Positions 23,695-36,835 are shown, counted from the stretch's first letter. The stretch: 64,000 nt of DNA from Halichondria panicea (GCF_963675165.1 NC_087385.1:3348501-3412500); one strand, 5' to 3'. The notes: generated from the sequence alone by a model not told the origin. Translations and numbers: made by a program.

Positions 23695-23841
23695 TTAAGG
23701 TGTTAAACAAGGTTAATCGATGTACCTCCCATGCTGCCCTGCCTACTATCATTACATAAAGACCTCGCTCATCTTATATGCAGTGACAAAATGTCTACAC
23801 TACGCTAGCCATGTGTCCTACTCAGTCAGGCTAGTTGCAGA

Positions 23842-24845
23842 CTAGGATGAAGATGCCACATTACTAGCAGGCGCTTCACTTTGATCGACTCGGCGCATTT
23901 TAGCTTCCCACCAAAGTTTTATTGCCTGTTCACTGTCCCATTCTGGCAAGGGGGGGGTCCTTCTATCATGATACGGAGAAGGTTGTCTAGCCAATCTTCT
24001 TTTAGACATGAACGCCTGTCAGATTTAATGACCTTTAGCTGAGAAAAGCATTGCTCCAGGTGGCCATTCGATAGAGGAATCGTAAACAGTAGTTTAAACG
24101 AAGCCAAGGATGTTTTTTTCACTTAGGGGTGTCAGGACAGTTGTACAACTTCCACCAGACATGAGCATAAGAAATGCGTACTAGGTCAATGTACTGCTTT
24201 GAGTATTGTACGATGTCATCCCATTCTCCACATACTGAGGCAGTGTTAATGCCTGTATCTTGTAAGGGAATGGTGAATCGTGTGATAAGAAAACAGATAG
24301 ACTCGTGGGCAAACGAAGAGTCTTCACACTTCTCCCAACCATGGGTAGCAAGAATCTTGATAGCATGATTGAGCACATCACTTTCAGTGTTGTCTTCGGG
24401 CTTCATTCGTTTACACATACACGTAAGTACAGTGTCGATGTACTCTAGATAATGAGCCTTAACAAAATCCAGTCCCTTTTCATAGTACGTCAGCTCAAAT
24501 CCTTGATAGGTTTTGCCCTCATCGACACTATTCAATCTAAGCATGACCTTTCGTACTGAAGGAAATTCGGTCACTTGCTTCGTTTTCAACTTCTCCAGTG
24601 CATCGGTGGACCTCAAAACAGCCTCAACCGCACTAACCAAACAGATTTCATCTCTCTGTAATGCCTTACAAAGCATAGCAGCAGGCTTCAAAATGTTGTG
24701 GAAAGTTGCACAGCCAAGCAATACCTTACTGTCTCCCCACCTCTTGACATATGTCTTCAGTTTCTGCCTATACTCACTATTGCTTACCTTTCGACACCAG
24801 AGTTCTCTAGTGCCATGCTGTCAAAGAAATGCTCATAATAGCAAA
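23842..24845 (-). pseudogene. hAT-family transposase-like C-terminus (ZNF862-type), frameshifted
   Basis: Minus strand. The segment near 24780-24119 (YRQKLKTYVKRWGDSKVLLG ... SAVEAVLRST) leads into a classic hAT dimerisation region (LLFTIPLSNGHLEQCFSQLK, VIKSDRRSCL) in a different frame, then a tail with LPEWDSEQAIKLWWEAKMRR in a third frame, stopping at 23842. The frame changes fall at an A7 run (about 24112-24118) and a run of eight C (about 23949-23956). A further shift near 24785 precedes FFDSMALENSGVE. The upstream part of the transposase is missing; at 24850 the sequence passes into another repeat. Decayed transposon, or a host gene with assembly indels. The first is more likely, because the N-terminal half is absent. 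Confidence 0.8.
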
Positions 24846-24849
24846 CACT

Positions 24850-25260
24850 CTGAGTCCCGCCCTGACTCTTCCTCCATGACTTAAGCCTCACGAACAGCTA
24901 AAACCACCCATATACCCACAGAGCCGGAGCAGACATGTGGACAGTATACAGTGAGTACAAGTGCGCAGTGCAGTGCCAAAACAGAGTGGTGGCAAGGCTC
25001 CCAGCAATGTCCCAGGCAGGCTCTAGCACTTGCACTGCACTAGCTCTAGCTAGCTTGAGAATCTCTTATCAAGTGCCTCACTATCTTTCACTTTTGTAAT
25101 CTAGCTACAGACTGTAGTACAGTACAGTACAGTACAGTAAAGCAACCAAACATTGATTTAATCATAATTATAGCAGCCTGCAACAAATACAAAAGTACAC
25201 TACATGGATATCAGAGGGAATTATCCTATTTATCCCCTGGCCATATCATAGCAACCGCAT
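24850..25260 (-). repeat. dispersed repeat shared with 305-560 and 20690-21890
   Basis: In reverse it matches the stretch with CCAGGTCTGTGGGTATGGGT and GAGGCTTTAGTCATGGAGGA (21620-21690) and, weaker, 340-460. It separates the hAT remnant from the last visible NSMCE1 exon, with CAGTA repeats at 25115-25140. Confidence 0.6.
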
Positions 25261-25420
25261 GAAAACAGATATAATTATACATAATTATTCCTGCAAAAGA
25301 ATTAGTTTAGACACAATGTGAATTGGTTACTGTAATCATGGTATAGCTTCACCTCAGTTTCCATAAGATTATCGTATATGCATTAACTTTTATGTTCATA
25401 ATTATAACGCATAGTCTTAC

Positions 25421-28345
25421 CTCCCTTGAGCGAAGCGGGCTATACAAAGCAAGTGCAGCTTGATATTACAGCCTTCACTACCGCAGATATCTCCCTATCA
25501 TAAGTGTAACTTGCAATAATAATTATGAGTACATAAATAATTATTATCTTACCCTTACAACGGCTTCTCTACATAACTGACAAATCACAACATCTTCCTT
25601 GAATATATCCGATAGGAAAGGTCTCAATTCTAGAACAAATCGTGGACCTGCTCCAAATTTCCCCGTAGACTGCAGGTAAAAATAAAAATCATGATGTATT
25701 CTGTAGGTATTCTTACAATTTCACGTAGCCATTTGCTTTTTATCAAACTTGTCAAGAACGACTGTGCTCCACTTCCTGTCATCTTTCTTTCCAACCCTTG
25801 AGTCATATTGATTAGTACAGTGCTAGAGGCCATGCCATTTTCGGTTGCGAGAGTTTCCATCTGTACTGACACAATCATGCATAATAATTATATAGGATGG
25901 TTCATGATTAGTTGACTCGTCCCATTTATAAGTATATTGGAATTGAAACGGTCTGGTATGGATGATATAATTATAGTGTGCATGTCTGCAGCATCACAGC
26001 TAGTAACTGCAACTACGTCCGTATGGTAAACTAGAACTTGTTCGTTTAGTACTGTCGCAATGACTCAGAACACGCCCACAGTTAACATGCACATTTCACA
26101 TGGCAGTAAATCAAATTTTTATGATTGTTACTCCAAATCAATGTTGAACCACAATTTGTTGTGCTCAGGTGTGTTATTTCGCTGCTGAAATTAAACAGTA
26201 TAATTATGACTTAATCCCATTTTTTGGTGCTGTGTGTACGTTGAATAATAGGTGTCATCAATAATAGGCTGCTGAAATCGAATGAATACCGTATATACCA
26301 AAATTTTCGAGGAGCTTCGGATTTCGTGGGTAGCAATCCTACTAAGTAGAGTAGCAACACTCCATGGACAAGTTTTGCTACGCGCTCTTCTGAAAAGGCT
26401 GCAATGGCAAGCAAAACTAGGCATAACTCGAGAATGAAGCATTATTTTGCAAATCCACAAATTAAAATCCAAGTAAACATGACTATATACAAGCCTATAG
26501 AAACTCTTACCAACCTGGACTTGTGGTTACCCCCCTAACGTCGTTAAGAAATGCAAAAGTTTGGAAGTGCCCCTAATGTTGGGTCGTCGCCCGGTGTCCA
26601 CGACCTAACATCATGCAGTGTTATTAGAAGTGGAAATACTATATCTGATGAATTGACGACAAGGATAGAAGCATTTGCATTTCCTGTCAATTAAAAAAGT
26701 GGATCTGCAAAAGGCACAATGGATGCTGCTTCTTTCAGTGAACAGCTTAGCCTCGTTTCTAGGCCAATTTTTTTTTCTAAACAACGGAAGGGAGAAAAGT
26801 TGGCAACCTAGCGTTATTTTAGAGACTTGGGGACGAGGCTATGTACAGCTTAAACTGGAAACTACGCCCTTTCTATCTGAGAAAGGGACTGAAGGTGACT
26901 ATCAATGAGTTGTCTCAAAGGAATGTTTGGAGTGTGGTTATACGTCACTGACTTGGTGTGCATTGTCTAAGGTGCAATTGTGCTTAAAACTATTAGTCTA
27001 GTTCTTACTGCATTGTACACCTTCACCTCGCCTGAAAAATTTTTTTTAATTAAACAAAGCAGAAAAGCTACTCAAATTGACCTCTAGTGTGTCCACTATA
27101 TACATGCACTGCTTATGTGTAAGATTTAAATTTCAAAGGGTAATCATAATTATACATGCATTTTGTGTACAGTGCAACAACCAAAGAGAGTAGAATTTTT
27201 GATTTTTTACGTTTTTGTGAATATCTTCTAAACTAAATGTGATTGGATCAATTTGAGTGCAGGTACTGAAAGTTCAAATATTGGCGCTTCCATTGGACCA
27301 CCACCTGTTACATCATCATTCCAAATGGCTGCTAAAATATGTGTACACTGAAAATATGTTAGGCATGAAACTATCTTACGAGTTAAGATCTGAAATTTGT
27401 TGTGCAAGTACTTCATTACCTTGTGCAACCATTGAGCTCCAATGGAAGTGCAGGCTACTGGTAGGTTCTAAGATATACTGTAAATTTATAGTAGCAAATG
27501 TGTTATAGGCGTTGATTTTTTGAATTTATGCTAGTTAAGATCTGATTTTTGAGGAGCATGTGTACTGCAATAGTATACTTTTCATCTGTACTAACTTACA
27601 GGAGCTAGACTTCTTTGCTAAAGCAGTCCTTCTAGTCAAAAATGGTGATTTTGCTCCGTTTTGCTGCTTTTTTCTGACGTAGGCAATGATATTCATTGAT
27701 TTGTGACATCACAAATCATCTTGTCGTTATTGCTACATCCAAGTGCTCATGTGATGTCTACCTGGCAACTACACACAGTTGGTCAGTCATTATGTGTCAC
27801 AGGGGCATGGCAATTTACATTATTACGCAACAAAAACCAAAAAAATCAGCATTTTGGACAAGAGCCGCTCCTAGCAAAGAAGGGACTGGTTTAGCTCCTG
27901 TAAGTTAGTACAGATGAAAAGTAGTACATGCTCCTCAAAAATCAGGCCATAAACTCAAAAAATCAATGCCTAACACATTTGCTACTATAAATTTACAAAA
28001 TTCTGGGTATCTCAGAACCTACCAGTAGCCTGCACTTCATAACTACAACATAGAAAACCACACCATTTTCCCTGAACCACTTCCGCAAAATTCAGTACGC
28101 AATGACAACACCTCGATCTACAATAGTTCAACAACTTACCACTTTGTTGAAAAATTCCAACTCTGCTAGAGTGTACCTAGTGGCAATTTTGGCTCCTGGA
28201 TCAGCAGATCTGTTCACTAGTCCATACCACCGCTCGTATGAGTCTTCCATAAGAGAATGTACTATCTGCATGTCTAGCAGCTTCAAGTGATGGTTCAGTG
28301 ATGTTAGAAAGCTGTCGAATGACTTCTCATCACTCGATTCTACTA
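25421..28345 (-). CDS. NSMCE1: NSMCE1/NSE1, SMC5/6 complex subunit (partial, four exons)
   Basis: NSE1 is a nuclear RING-like subunit of the SMC5/6 DNA-repair complex, paired with the MAGE protein NSE3. Minus-strand exons: 28140-28345, 25717-25860, 25553-25669 and 25421-25494, all GT-AG and in phase. The first exon carries the winged-helix region (ERWYGLVN, AKIATRYTLAELEFF). The second has GMASSTVLINM and KSKWLRE, colinear with the vertebrate protein. The third ends in VVICQLCREAVVR, starting the zinc domain (CxxC). The fourth continues CGSEGCNIKLHLLC (C-x4-C, H, C) and ends in a donor with two leftover bases. The expected last exon (CPxC...W) was not found down to 23.7 kb, where repeats and a hAT fragment lie. 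The N-terminal exon was not found upstream. The 2.3-kb intron between the first two exons holds a foldback and other repeats. It may be an intact gene with distant end exons, or a broken one. Confidence 0.85.
26748..26841. mobile_element. AGCCTCG-ended short MITE
   Basis: Ends AGCCTCGTTTCTAGGCCAA and GGGACGAGGCT are inverted. Relatives of 40-90 bp: 4240-4286, 33290-33345, 45373-45428, 50817-50882. Each has AGCCTCGATCCCAGGCC-type arms. Confidence 0.6.
27442..28040. mobile_element. foldback element in an NSMCE1 intron
   Basis: Inverted ends of about 200 bp: GAAGTGCAGGCTACTGGTAG...GTAAATTTATAGTAGCAAAT and the reverse. The adjacent stretch 27240-27430 (CTTCCATTGGACCACCACCT) recurs at 36670-36835. 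Confidence 0.75.
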
Positions 28346-28439
28346 CTGACAAAAATGAGAACAATGATCAACTGCAATGCATTATAAAAATACTGGGAGA
28401 CACCTGGCTGCTGCTCTCTGCAATTGCTTGGTGTTGATT

Positions 28440-30800
28440 TTACAATAAAAGCAGGGCGGGTGCTAATGCCTCGATGGAGGCACCAATGAATACTATAGAT
28501 ATAGATCTAGTTTTAGAATACATTTACATTGGTGCAAAAAGTGGGAAAAGATGTCACATAATCGTTGCTAAAAGGATGTCAAAAGTTCAAAGTCCATAAA
28601 ATTAATGGGAAAAATAGCTAAGTGCAGCTTTCATATAGCTAGTGTTCTAGAGCTACATGTAGCAAAACTCCACAGACAAATTTTGCTATAATTATATATA
28701 TGCATACTGTTCTGAAAAGGCTGCAATGGCATTTCAAGTATAAAGAAAACCTAGAGAACAAAGCATTATTTTACCATCTACAAAATAATTGGTATCCAAG
28801 AAAGCGTAAAGTCAACAGAAACTTCTTGAACATTATTGATCTTTATACAGCTGTAATAGTCTATACATACAGACAGACAGACACACATACCTCGCTGTGC
28901 ATACGCAACATTTGCATGATAATCATGCTGCTAATGACATCACAGCCAGGTGTTTAACCAACATTAGCTTTATCATTACATTATTAGGCGATCAATTATC
29001 AATTATTAGTTTTCATAACCGTGACTATTCCATAATATCGTAACTATAGCGGGTTATTTTTGTAGCATCATACAAAGATTATTCTACCGCAATAGGTTCA
29101 ACCTGTTCAAAATACGAAAATTTAATTGGGCTGTTCATACAAAAATTATGTACCAATGAAAATTATCCGCTATTATATACTGCAGTTAGATAGTATGAAT
29201 TTACGAATTTGTCAGTAGTGCTTTGAAGTCAATGTAGGCTAGGCCACGATATTCTGGTTTCTGGCCTGGATGCCTGCTGGAGGCTTTGTTCTTATAGTCA
29301 TTATAATTTATTTGTTTCCACCAGTACATAATGAATTATAGAGGTTTAAAGCAAGGATCGAAGAAGAGAGTAGTTAGCTCGAAGTCCACGGGAATGGGCA
29401 AAGAATTAGGCTGCCCGTCTAGTCATTGGCTTAGCTATCGAAGCACATGTACCCGGATTGGTGCACGTGACTGCATGGCGACCGCACGCTCTAGAAAGGC
29501 GGTGTTCCTCTAGGTTAAGCCGCTGTTGAACTACTCCACGTTAACCGCGTTTAACTTAAACTATAATGAGTCGTAGCTATTGCATGTTTGATAACTATTC
29601 TTTGTTGGTGTCTAAAATGCTTGTTTGACTGACAAGTATCAAGCATCAAAACGTTTCTGCAATCATCAAGCAACAAGCCCCACCAGTTCACCACACATTA
29701 GTTAGTCAACTCAAAAATATAACTGTGTTCTCGCTCTGATATGATGCTTTTTCGTTAATGATTTATGTCAGCGATGTTGATTTCGTGCATTGATGAAATG
29801 ACAATGTTATGTACATTGTATCACACAATCATAATACAACCTACTGGTTTTCTGATTACAGTCAAAGCTTATAGTGTATTTGAACAACAGTCGCAATTCA
29901 TGCATGGTTGGTCTAACCACAGTCATCAAATTAATGAGTGGTTGGGTACCACCAACTGTACTGTTGCTGACGACTGCACAGCTCAGGGTTGTGCTATAAA
30001 AAAAATGGTTGCATGCTAGTGTCTAGCTGGCTAGCTATAGAATAATTATTATAGGATGCAAGGAAACTAAGAGCTCATAGAGAAAGTAGAAGGATACTGC
30101 AGCCAGTAATAAGGGATTAAGTATATAGAGACAGAAATAACCTAGGGTTTTTCATTGATGCCTCGCAGTCGGCGGATGTGTCAAAGCTACATAACAGAAA
30201 GCTACTAGCTATTGCTAATACACAGATATCATAACGTTTTTATACGGTAATTTTGCTGCATCTGTAATCACAGGGGGAAAGTGGGAAATGATCGACTATG
30301 ATTGATGCTAAAAAGGATACAAAGTCTAAAAGCTAAAATGAATGGCTGCTGCATCAGTACAGTAGAGCCTTGCAGTTCAGCCAACCGTAATTTTGCCGCA
30401 TCGATCTGTAATCACAGGGGGGAAAAAAGTAGAAAATGATCGACTATGATCGATGCTAAAAAGGCTGCTGCATCAGTACAGTAAAGCCTTGCAGCTTAGC
30501 CTACCAATAGCTAGCGTTTTAGTGCAGAGCAAACTACTAAGTAGAATAACAACACTTTATGGACAAGTTTTGTTACGCACTCTGCTAAAAAGGCTACAAT
30601 AACAATCCAAGTAAGCAAAACTAGGCATAACTTGAAAACGAAGCATTATTTTGCAGCAGCTGTAGCAGTCCACACAGACACACATAATAATTTATTATGC
30701 ACTTGCTACATAATGGATTCAGATATTGTTATTGAAAAGAGTGCCACAGACACAAACACACTACCGTATACCTCACTTGCGCATGCGCACCGAGGCATAA
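28440..30800 (-). repeat. two degraded ATGCCTCGGTG repeats with unassigned sequence between
   Basis: Copies at 28440-28925 and 30150-30800 (the second with internal direct duplication, 30240-30480). Between them, 28930-30150 shows no convincing gene. A first exon of NSMCE1 would be expected upstream of 28345, but none was recognised. Confidence 0.5.
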
Positions 30801-30969
30801 CAACATGGTGAGGTAACCAGCAATATAGCTAGCAAATGGTTTACCGGTTGTTTACCTAAGAGAATCATTTCTGAACCTCCTTCGACAAGAAGTATGAGGA
30901 AGACAATAATACGAGAACAAGAAAATTACTTGCTCCATGTACAACGTATTTTCACTATGTTATAGTTAG

Positions 30970-31610
30970 AACATGGGCATGAGGTATCTATGTGTTATAG
31001 TGTCCCAAAGCTCGAGGGCTTTAGCCCGAGGGACACTATAACCATAGATACCAAATGCACATGTTCTAGATCCCAAAACCTATTGGCTACTAGAAATGCA
31101 CTAGCTTAGCAACAGTCAACCTATATAAACAGCCAACCAAAGCAACTGCATCATTTATTTTGAAAACTGTAATGTCTGAAGTTGGCATCTCTGTGTCTCA
31201 GACTGTACTAAATCTGTGGTCTCTATTCGATTCAAGTCAACCCTGTTCCTCCACCTTAAATGGACAAAATTATAGTCCTGAACCTAGCTTCACCCACAAA
31301 ACGGAAACATCCAGCTCCTCCCCCAGTTTCGCAGCAAACAACGTACACTTCCCAAGAAATAAGCGGCTTGTACTACTCTCATATAGCGAAAGGAAGACAC
31401 CTAAGCTAGAATTTGCAGCAAACAAGCCCAGCAAACAAGCGGCTCCTATACTACTCTTGAACAAAGCCAAAGGAAGAAGCCAAAGCTAGAATCCCAGCAC
31501 TTCCATACATCCAGCTCCTCCCCTATGCAGCCTTGCAGCAAAAAAGTACAGCACACTGCCCAAGAAACAAGCGGCTCCTACTACTCTCGAACAAAGCCAA
31601 AAAATACTCT
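30970..31610 (+). repeat. palindrome, TATA box and Ser-rich ORF unit
   Basis: Palindrome 30970-31070 (GAACATG.GCATxxGGTATCTA arms, GC-rich CTCGAGGGC loop), then CTATATAAACAGCC, then an ATG-led ORF 31169-31489 (KTVMSEVGISVSQTVLNLWS..., Ser/Pro/Lys-rich). Its 3' part is an imperfect direct duplication (about 31300-31500 against 31505-31610). Same layout as 44826-45490. Confidence 0.45.
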
Positions 31611-31766
31611 AGAGCTTCTCTTTTCCATTCTAGTTCTGTTATTATGTTACTAGACAAAGCATCTAGCTACAATAATTTTTATGTGTATCTTCTTGTAAAT
31701 GACAATACAATTAATGTATAATGTTGTTTGTTGTAGTTTGTAGCCCAGAGCAATCTATAGTACCAA

Positions 31767-32232
31767 CAGAGGAGGTGGGACGTGTGTCATCAGTCACATG
31801 ACAATGGAATGTGTGGCATACAACGTGTACGTTAGGCTCTTGACCTTTAACCTTTGCTTAGATTTCAGTGGCTATGGTGCCTGTGGTAGATCTACTGTTG
31901 TGCTCTCTAGCAAGTTCACATCACCTTCTAATATTGGAAACTGTTAATGGAAGACGGCAATCAACCAGAGTTAATCTCCCTAGACTGCTCTCTGTAGTAG
32001 CCTATGTACAGTAAAAACAACTAGGTTTGATGGTGAATTTCAAGCTATTGAGCCGGGATCCCACTGGGATCGCTGATCCACAAGTTAGTACTATCCTTTC
32101 ACTACATGATAGCTGAGAAAATTACCGTGGGTTCGCTGCTGTTTTGACTTTTCATGCACAAATCCTTGTCTGCGGTTAAACCTGGATTGTTATTTATTGA
32201 GGAGCACGTGATGCGTGTCCTACCTACTCTGA
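31767..32232. mobile_element. GAGGAGGT-ended MITE
   Basis: Left end AGAGGAGGTGGGACGTGTGT; right end GATGCGTGTCCTACCTACTC. Shares its interior with 573-857. Confidence 0.65.
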
Positions 32233-32854
32233 GCTCTTGCCTTTTGCTCGCTTTTATACGACAATGAAGCTTAATTAACATCGAAATCTGCCAGTTAAAA
32301 AAAACTAATAACTTGTTATACTGTAGCCTGCAATACAAGATTTAGTACAGGCAGAAATAAACCTTTTCATAATAGCTATACATCTAGCGCAAGGAGAGGT
32401 ACAACCAGCTTTAAGACTACCTCAAGGCTTTTGAAGAAGCTTTTCGAAGACCAAAGAAGGCACACATAACATGTCCAATTATTGGTAGCACAACAAAACT
32501 AGACAATTAAGTCCTTTAAATTAATACAAATATATGGCTGTTCAAGCTTTATGCATTCATGATAGGCTATGCTTCTTTTCTAGTAGATATCCGGCAGGAG
32601 CTGTTTCTGCATCTCTGGAGAAATACAATGACCAAGCTCGCCTTGTCAGCTAAATTGATGTAAGGTTCCCACTTGAACGCAGCAATCTGATTGGGATTGG
32701 GCTGTAAATTTCTTGCAGTGGAACAAAACTGCTACTAGTACTGATACCCTACTAGTACTGATACCCAACCATGAGCGTGCGTTGGTTGGACTCCGCCCAA
32801 CTAATGTAGAAATCCAATTTTGACTCAAATAATGGCGACATCAGTAATAATGAC

Positions 32855-33254
32855 TACCGTATATCTTCTAATTTATCGGACACTTCTAATTACCCGGACA
32901 CTCTTTTGGGCAATTTTCGTTGTTCTAATACAACGGACACTCCAGTACTTTAATATTACATTTGTTCTAAATATCCGGACAATACCTTGAAAAGTTGAGT
33001 TACCATTCATAGACGGCAAGTAAGACTTAGAGTGCTGCAGTTAGATAGCCTTTGAGTAGCTAGTTTTAGATAGCTAGTGCAACTATTCAGTGGTACCCTG
33101 TTCTATTAAACTTAGCTAGCTCGCATGCAGCTGCTTGCTTGTTCTAATTATTCCGGACACTTCGCATGCTCTATAAAAGTCTGTTCCAATTATACCCGGA
33201 CAATTTCCAAAATAATTATTTTTTGCTGTCCGATAAATTAGAAGATATACGGTA
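32855..33254. mobile_element. TACCGTATATCTTCTAATTT MITE
   Basis: 400 bp; inverted ends TACCGTATATCTTCTAATTT then ATCGGACA. The interior repeats CCGGACAnT motifs. Confidence 0.8.
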
Positions 33255-34686
33255 ACTAAGGCGGTGAGCAAAAACTGAGGAGGGAGGTTGACTAGCCTCA
33301 AATCCACACCGACGTATTTTAATCGGCGTGGATTCGAGGCTAGAGGTTGACCTGAAACAAGTTTGGTACTAACAGTAAATTCTGGCCTGTGCAGAAAATG
33401 TCCATGTGAATCCATGGACGTTATGCACCTATCAATGTGTTGTCCCACTACCCCCCCCCCCCCCCCGGGACATACGGGGGAATTTGGCTCTAATTTGACC
33501 TAAAATGTTGGCCCCATACTGGGGGATTTGACCTGGCTTTGCGTAGTAAAGACTGCTTTTATAACCTGTTTTGATGTGTGCAACTGCTTGGGGCTCAAAA
33601 ATCTTCTGTTGACTGGGGGAGTTGAACACAGAATCCTTCCCCCATCAGGGGGAATTTGACTTGAGGTAAGGTCAAATCCCCGCATATAAGCCCGACCGAC
33701 ACATTGATAGGTGCATTGCGACAAGCACGGAGACGGTTTTCCAGCGTATTTATCAACTTTCACAATTTTCAGGACTTCTGTATCACACACTTTAGTTTTG
33801 AGGACAATTCGGATTGTCACAAACAACATTTACTATAAATAATAATATAATAATAAAATATCAGTATAATAACAGTGCAGCCGGCCAGGACACTAAAAAA
33901 CATGGTTTACTTTTACTTACTCCCATATCCGGACAGCACAGAATGATATAACTGTTTGACGTCGGCCTCCAGTAATGCCCCTTGGGTCATCATGGCTTGA
34001 ATAAAAAGTTGCTGTGACTGATTTACACCCGCCATTTATCAGTTATGTTTCTGCACATGCAACAGTATAATAAGCATAATTATTGATCAAGAGTCGAGTA
34101 TAAAAGTTAAAGGAGCTCGAGCAGGGTCAAAGGTCACTGTATTGTGTAGTTATGCCTCGGTGCGCGTCCGTCTGTCTGGCTGTCTGTCTGTACTGTGTAG
34201 ACTGCTACAGCTAGCTGCTCAAGGATCAATCAAGTGCAAGTAAGAGTTTCTATGTAATAGTTACTACATGGCTATGAGTTCCACAAGCTGTTTATTGGCC
34301 CGGTAGTAGATTGTAGGGCCTCCGAGATCATTATCTACTACAAGGCGCAAGGGCCGGCAATAAGTGACACGAATTGCCTAATTTGTTGCCTTGAAACCAT
34401 TTTCTGCATATAGAAACCTGCATAGAATGTGTAGATACGAATGTAATTTGGTCGTTTTTGTTCTGTTTATGGTGGCTGGAATTACAAATTACTGCGCATA
34501 TGCTGTCTGGTAAATTTCCCATAGGAACCATAAATGTCTCATTACATTCAGTGTGCATTATAAAAGAGTGTGCATAAAAGCAATGACTTGACAGTTTGGG
34601 TGAGAGGTGGGGCAACTTCACCGAAAGGTTAATTTTCTGTATGTCATATACAGACTGACCACAGTGCAATATGCCATAAAAATGAT

Positions 34687-35585
34687 TACCGTATTTACTT
34701 GATTAAACGTCCTCCTTGAATAAACACCCAGGGTAAAAGCTCTGTAAACACCCATCTTAAATAATCGCCCATGTATTGGGCGTGGCACTGTGGGTGGAGC
34801 TGAAATAGCACATGGAACCATAGATAGAGTAGAAGAGGGATTGGAAACGGAAGTGATTCACGTGATGTTTTACAATGAAGTCTACGTAGTGGCTCTGGGA
34901 CCATCCGTGTATCTCCTCATAACTCCCGCAAAAGCCCGGGAAACTTATTGTGTCCAAAGCGTACATCTCAGAGCTACCCCCATTACTGAATCACATGCCC
35001 CCTGATAGTAGGTATCAATTGGAAACAAAGAAAATATAATCTCGATTGTCATGAAGTAGCTAGAGGTACACAGAGCGCTTGTTCATGCTTGTGTTCCTAT
35101 AGTATCTTTGATATAGCTAAGGCTTTGTAACTAAATAGTGTCCTGTGTCCCAAATGGCCTCAAGTATTAGAGGAAGTTGATGTTTAGCAGCAGAACTGCT
35201 CGTGGACTTCTTTACAGAGAGCAAAACAATTCTCATGAATTATTCATGTTTAGCCCTCGTGTTAAAAAGTAAGCCACGATTAAAACCGCGGAGATACACG
35301 GATGGTACTTCGAGGGTACTTCCGTTTCCAATCCCTCTTCTACTCTATCTATGATGGAACCCAGTTGCAAGCACGGCAGCATAGAATAATAATACTTTTT
35401 ATGATGGCAGAGAGAGAGATACCGACACAGAGGGCACTCCTAAGACTTAAATTTAAGCTGAGACAGCAGCCCAAGAAGAGCACATTAACTGCTGCTGTGC
35501 AAGAGTTTTGAGTAAACATAACAATAAACGCCCTCCTGGATTAAATGAAATAAACGCCCGGGCGTTTAATCAAGTAAATACGGTA
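34687..35585. mobile_element. TACCGTATTTACTTGATTAA element, host of a nested MITE
   Basis: Inverted ends TACCGTATTTACTTGATTAA and the complement at the right. The native interior (about 360 bp after removing the nested MITE) repeats AAACGCCC/AAACACCC-like motifs. No gene seen. Confidence 0.75.
34819..35353. mobile_element. CATAGAT...GATTGGAAACG MITE with 7-bp target duplication
   Basis: 535 bp. Inverted ends CATAGATAGAGTAGAAGAGG continue into GATTGGAAACGGAAGT. Target duplication ATGGAAC at 34812-34818 and 35354-35360. It is nested in a TACCGTATTTACTTG element (34687-35585). Confidence 0.85.
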
Positions 35586-35695
35586 TATTGGCACTGCTAT
35601 TCCTTTGATCTCAGAGGTCAAAGGCTTCTAGTCATGTTTACTTGGATTTTAATTCATGGATTTGCAAAATAATGCGAGTTATGCCTAGTTTAGCT

Positions 35696-35867
35696 TACCG
35701 TATAGCGGGTAATTTTCATGGGATAAAAAAATTCAACTCGAGAAACGGTGGTTTTCGTCAGTGTTTAGTCTTGTTGCCTGCCTGCATTTCTACATTCCGG
35801 TAAGCCACGCCTACCTTATAATTTCGTGGAGGTCAGCTTGCCCACGAAAATTACCTGCTATACGGTA
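35696..35867. mobile_element. TACCGTATAGCGGGTA MITE
   Basis: 172 bp; TACCGTATAGCGGGTAATTT at the left, with an inverted right end ACCTGCTATACGGTA. It is inserted in a partial copy of the ATGCCTCGGTG dispersed repeat. Confidence 0.8.
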
Positions 35868-36835
35868 ATTGGAATGCCATTGCAAGCTTTTCAGAAGAGT
35901 GCTTAGCAAAACTTGTATGGAGTGTTGCTACTTACTTACAGTGCAACAACCAAAGGGAGTAGATTTTTTTGAGGGTGCACATTTTTTATATGTACATTTG
36001 TGGCTTATCTTCTAAAGTAAAGATCTACAGTGCATTCAGCCTATAGAGTAAATGAACGCAATTTGGTGCGTATTGGTACATAAATGTAAATATTTTGGGA
36101 TTGGAGCATTTCAGAAAATATGATGATACCATTGTGTTGGTGAACAAATTATCTAAAGATGTCCATGGCAACCAAAGGTGGTGGGTATGTGGTGGTTTAT
36201 ATAACACCAACATTTTTCTATAGTGGACAATCGCTTAGCGATGGAAAATACCAATCGTTTTCGGCTAAGGTATGGAACTTTGGCACAACATTCCTGAATA
36301 GTTAACCTAACATATTCATGGTTACATATAGCATACATAAGTACACGTACTCAATTATGGGGTATTTTGGGTGCCTTTTCGCTTAGCGATGGAACTCAAG
36401 CAAATTTGTCGTCTAAGGTCTTATTGTTTTATTGTTATAAATTTTGATAAAAAAATGTGTCCAGAAATACTTTAGTTTCCGAGATATTTGATGTTACACA
36501 CATTTTTTACGATTTTCCCCCATTTTCCCATAAAACGATTTCCCACTACAACAACTGTTGAGGAAATAATGTTGTAGCTATTCATTCATCTATACAATGG
36601 TATCAGCACATAATTATACCAATCTTGAGATACATTTAAGTACAACTACTCACCCTATTGTGGTATTTACTCTCAAAGCTGAAGGCACTGTATTTGAGTG
36701 CAGGTACTACTATTGGTGCTTCCATTGGACCACCACCTGTTACATTATCAATGATGTGTACCTCTGAAAATCTAGCTGTTAGGAATAGAAGTAGCTTATT
36801 TCTTTGAGTTAAGATCTGAAATTTGTCGTGTATAG

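Noticed and set aside
24820-24850. Possible last NSMCE1 exon (reads FFDSMALENSGVE)
   Set aside because: Lacks CPxC and instead resembles the sequence upstream of the hAT C-terminal region.
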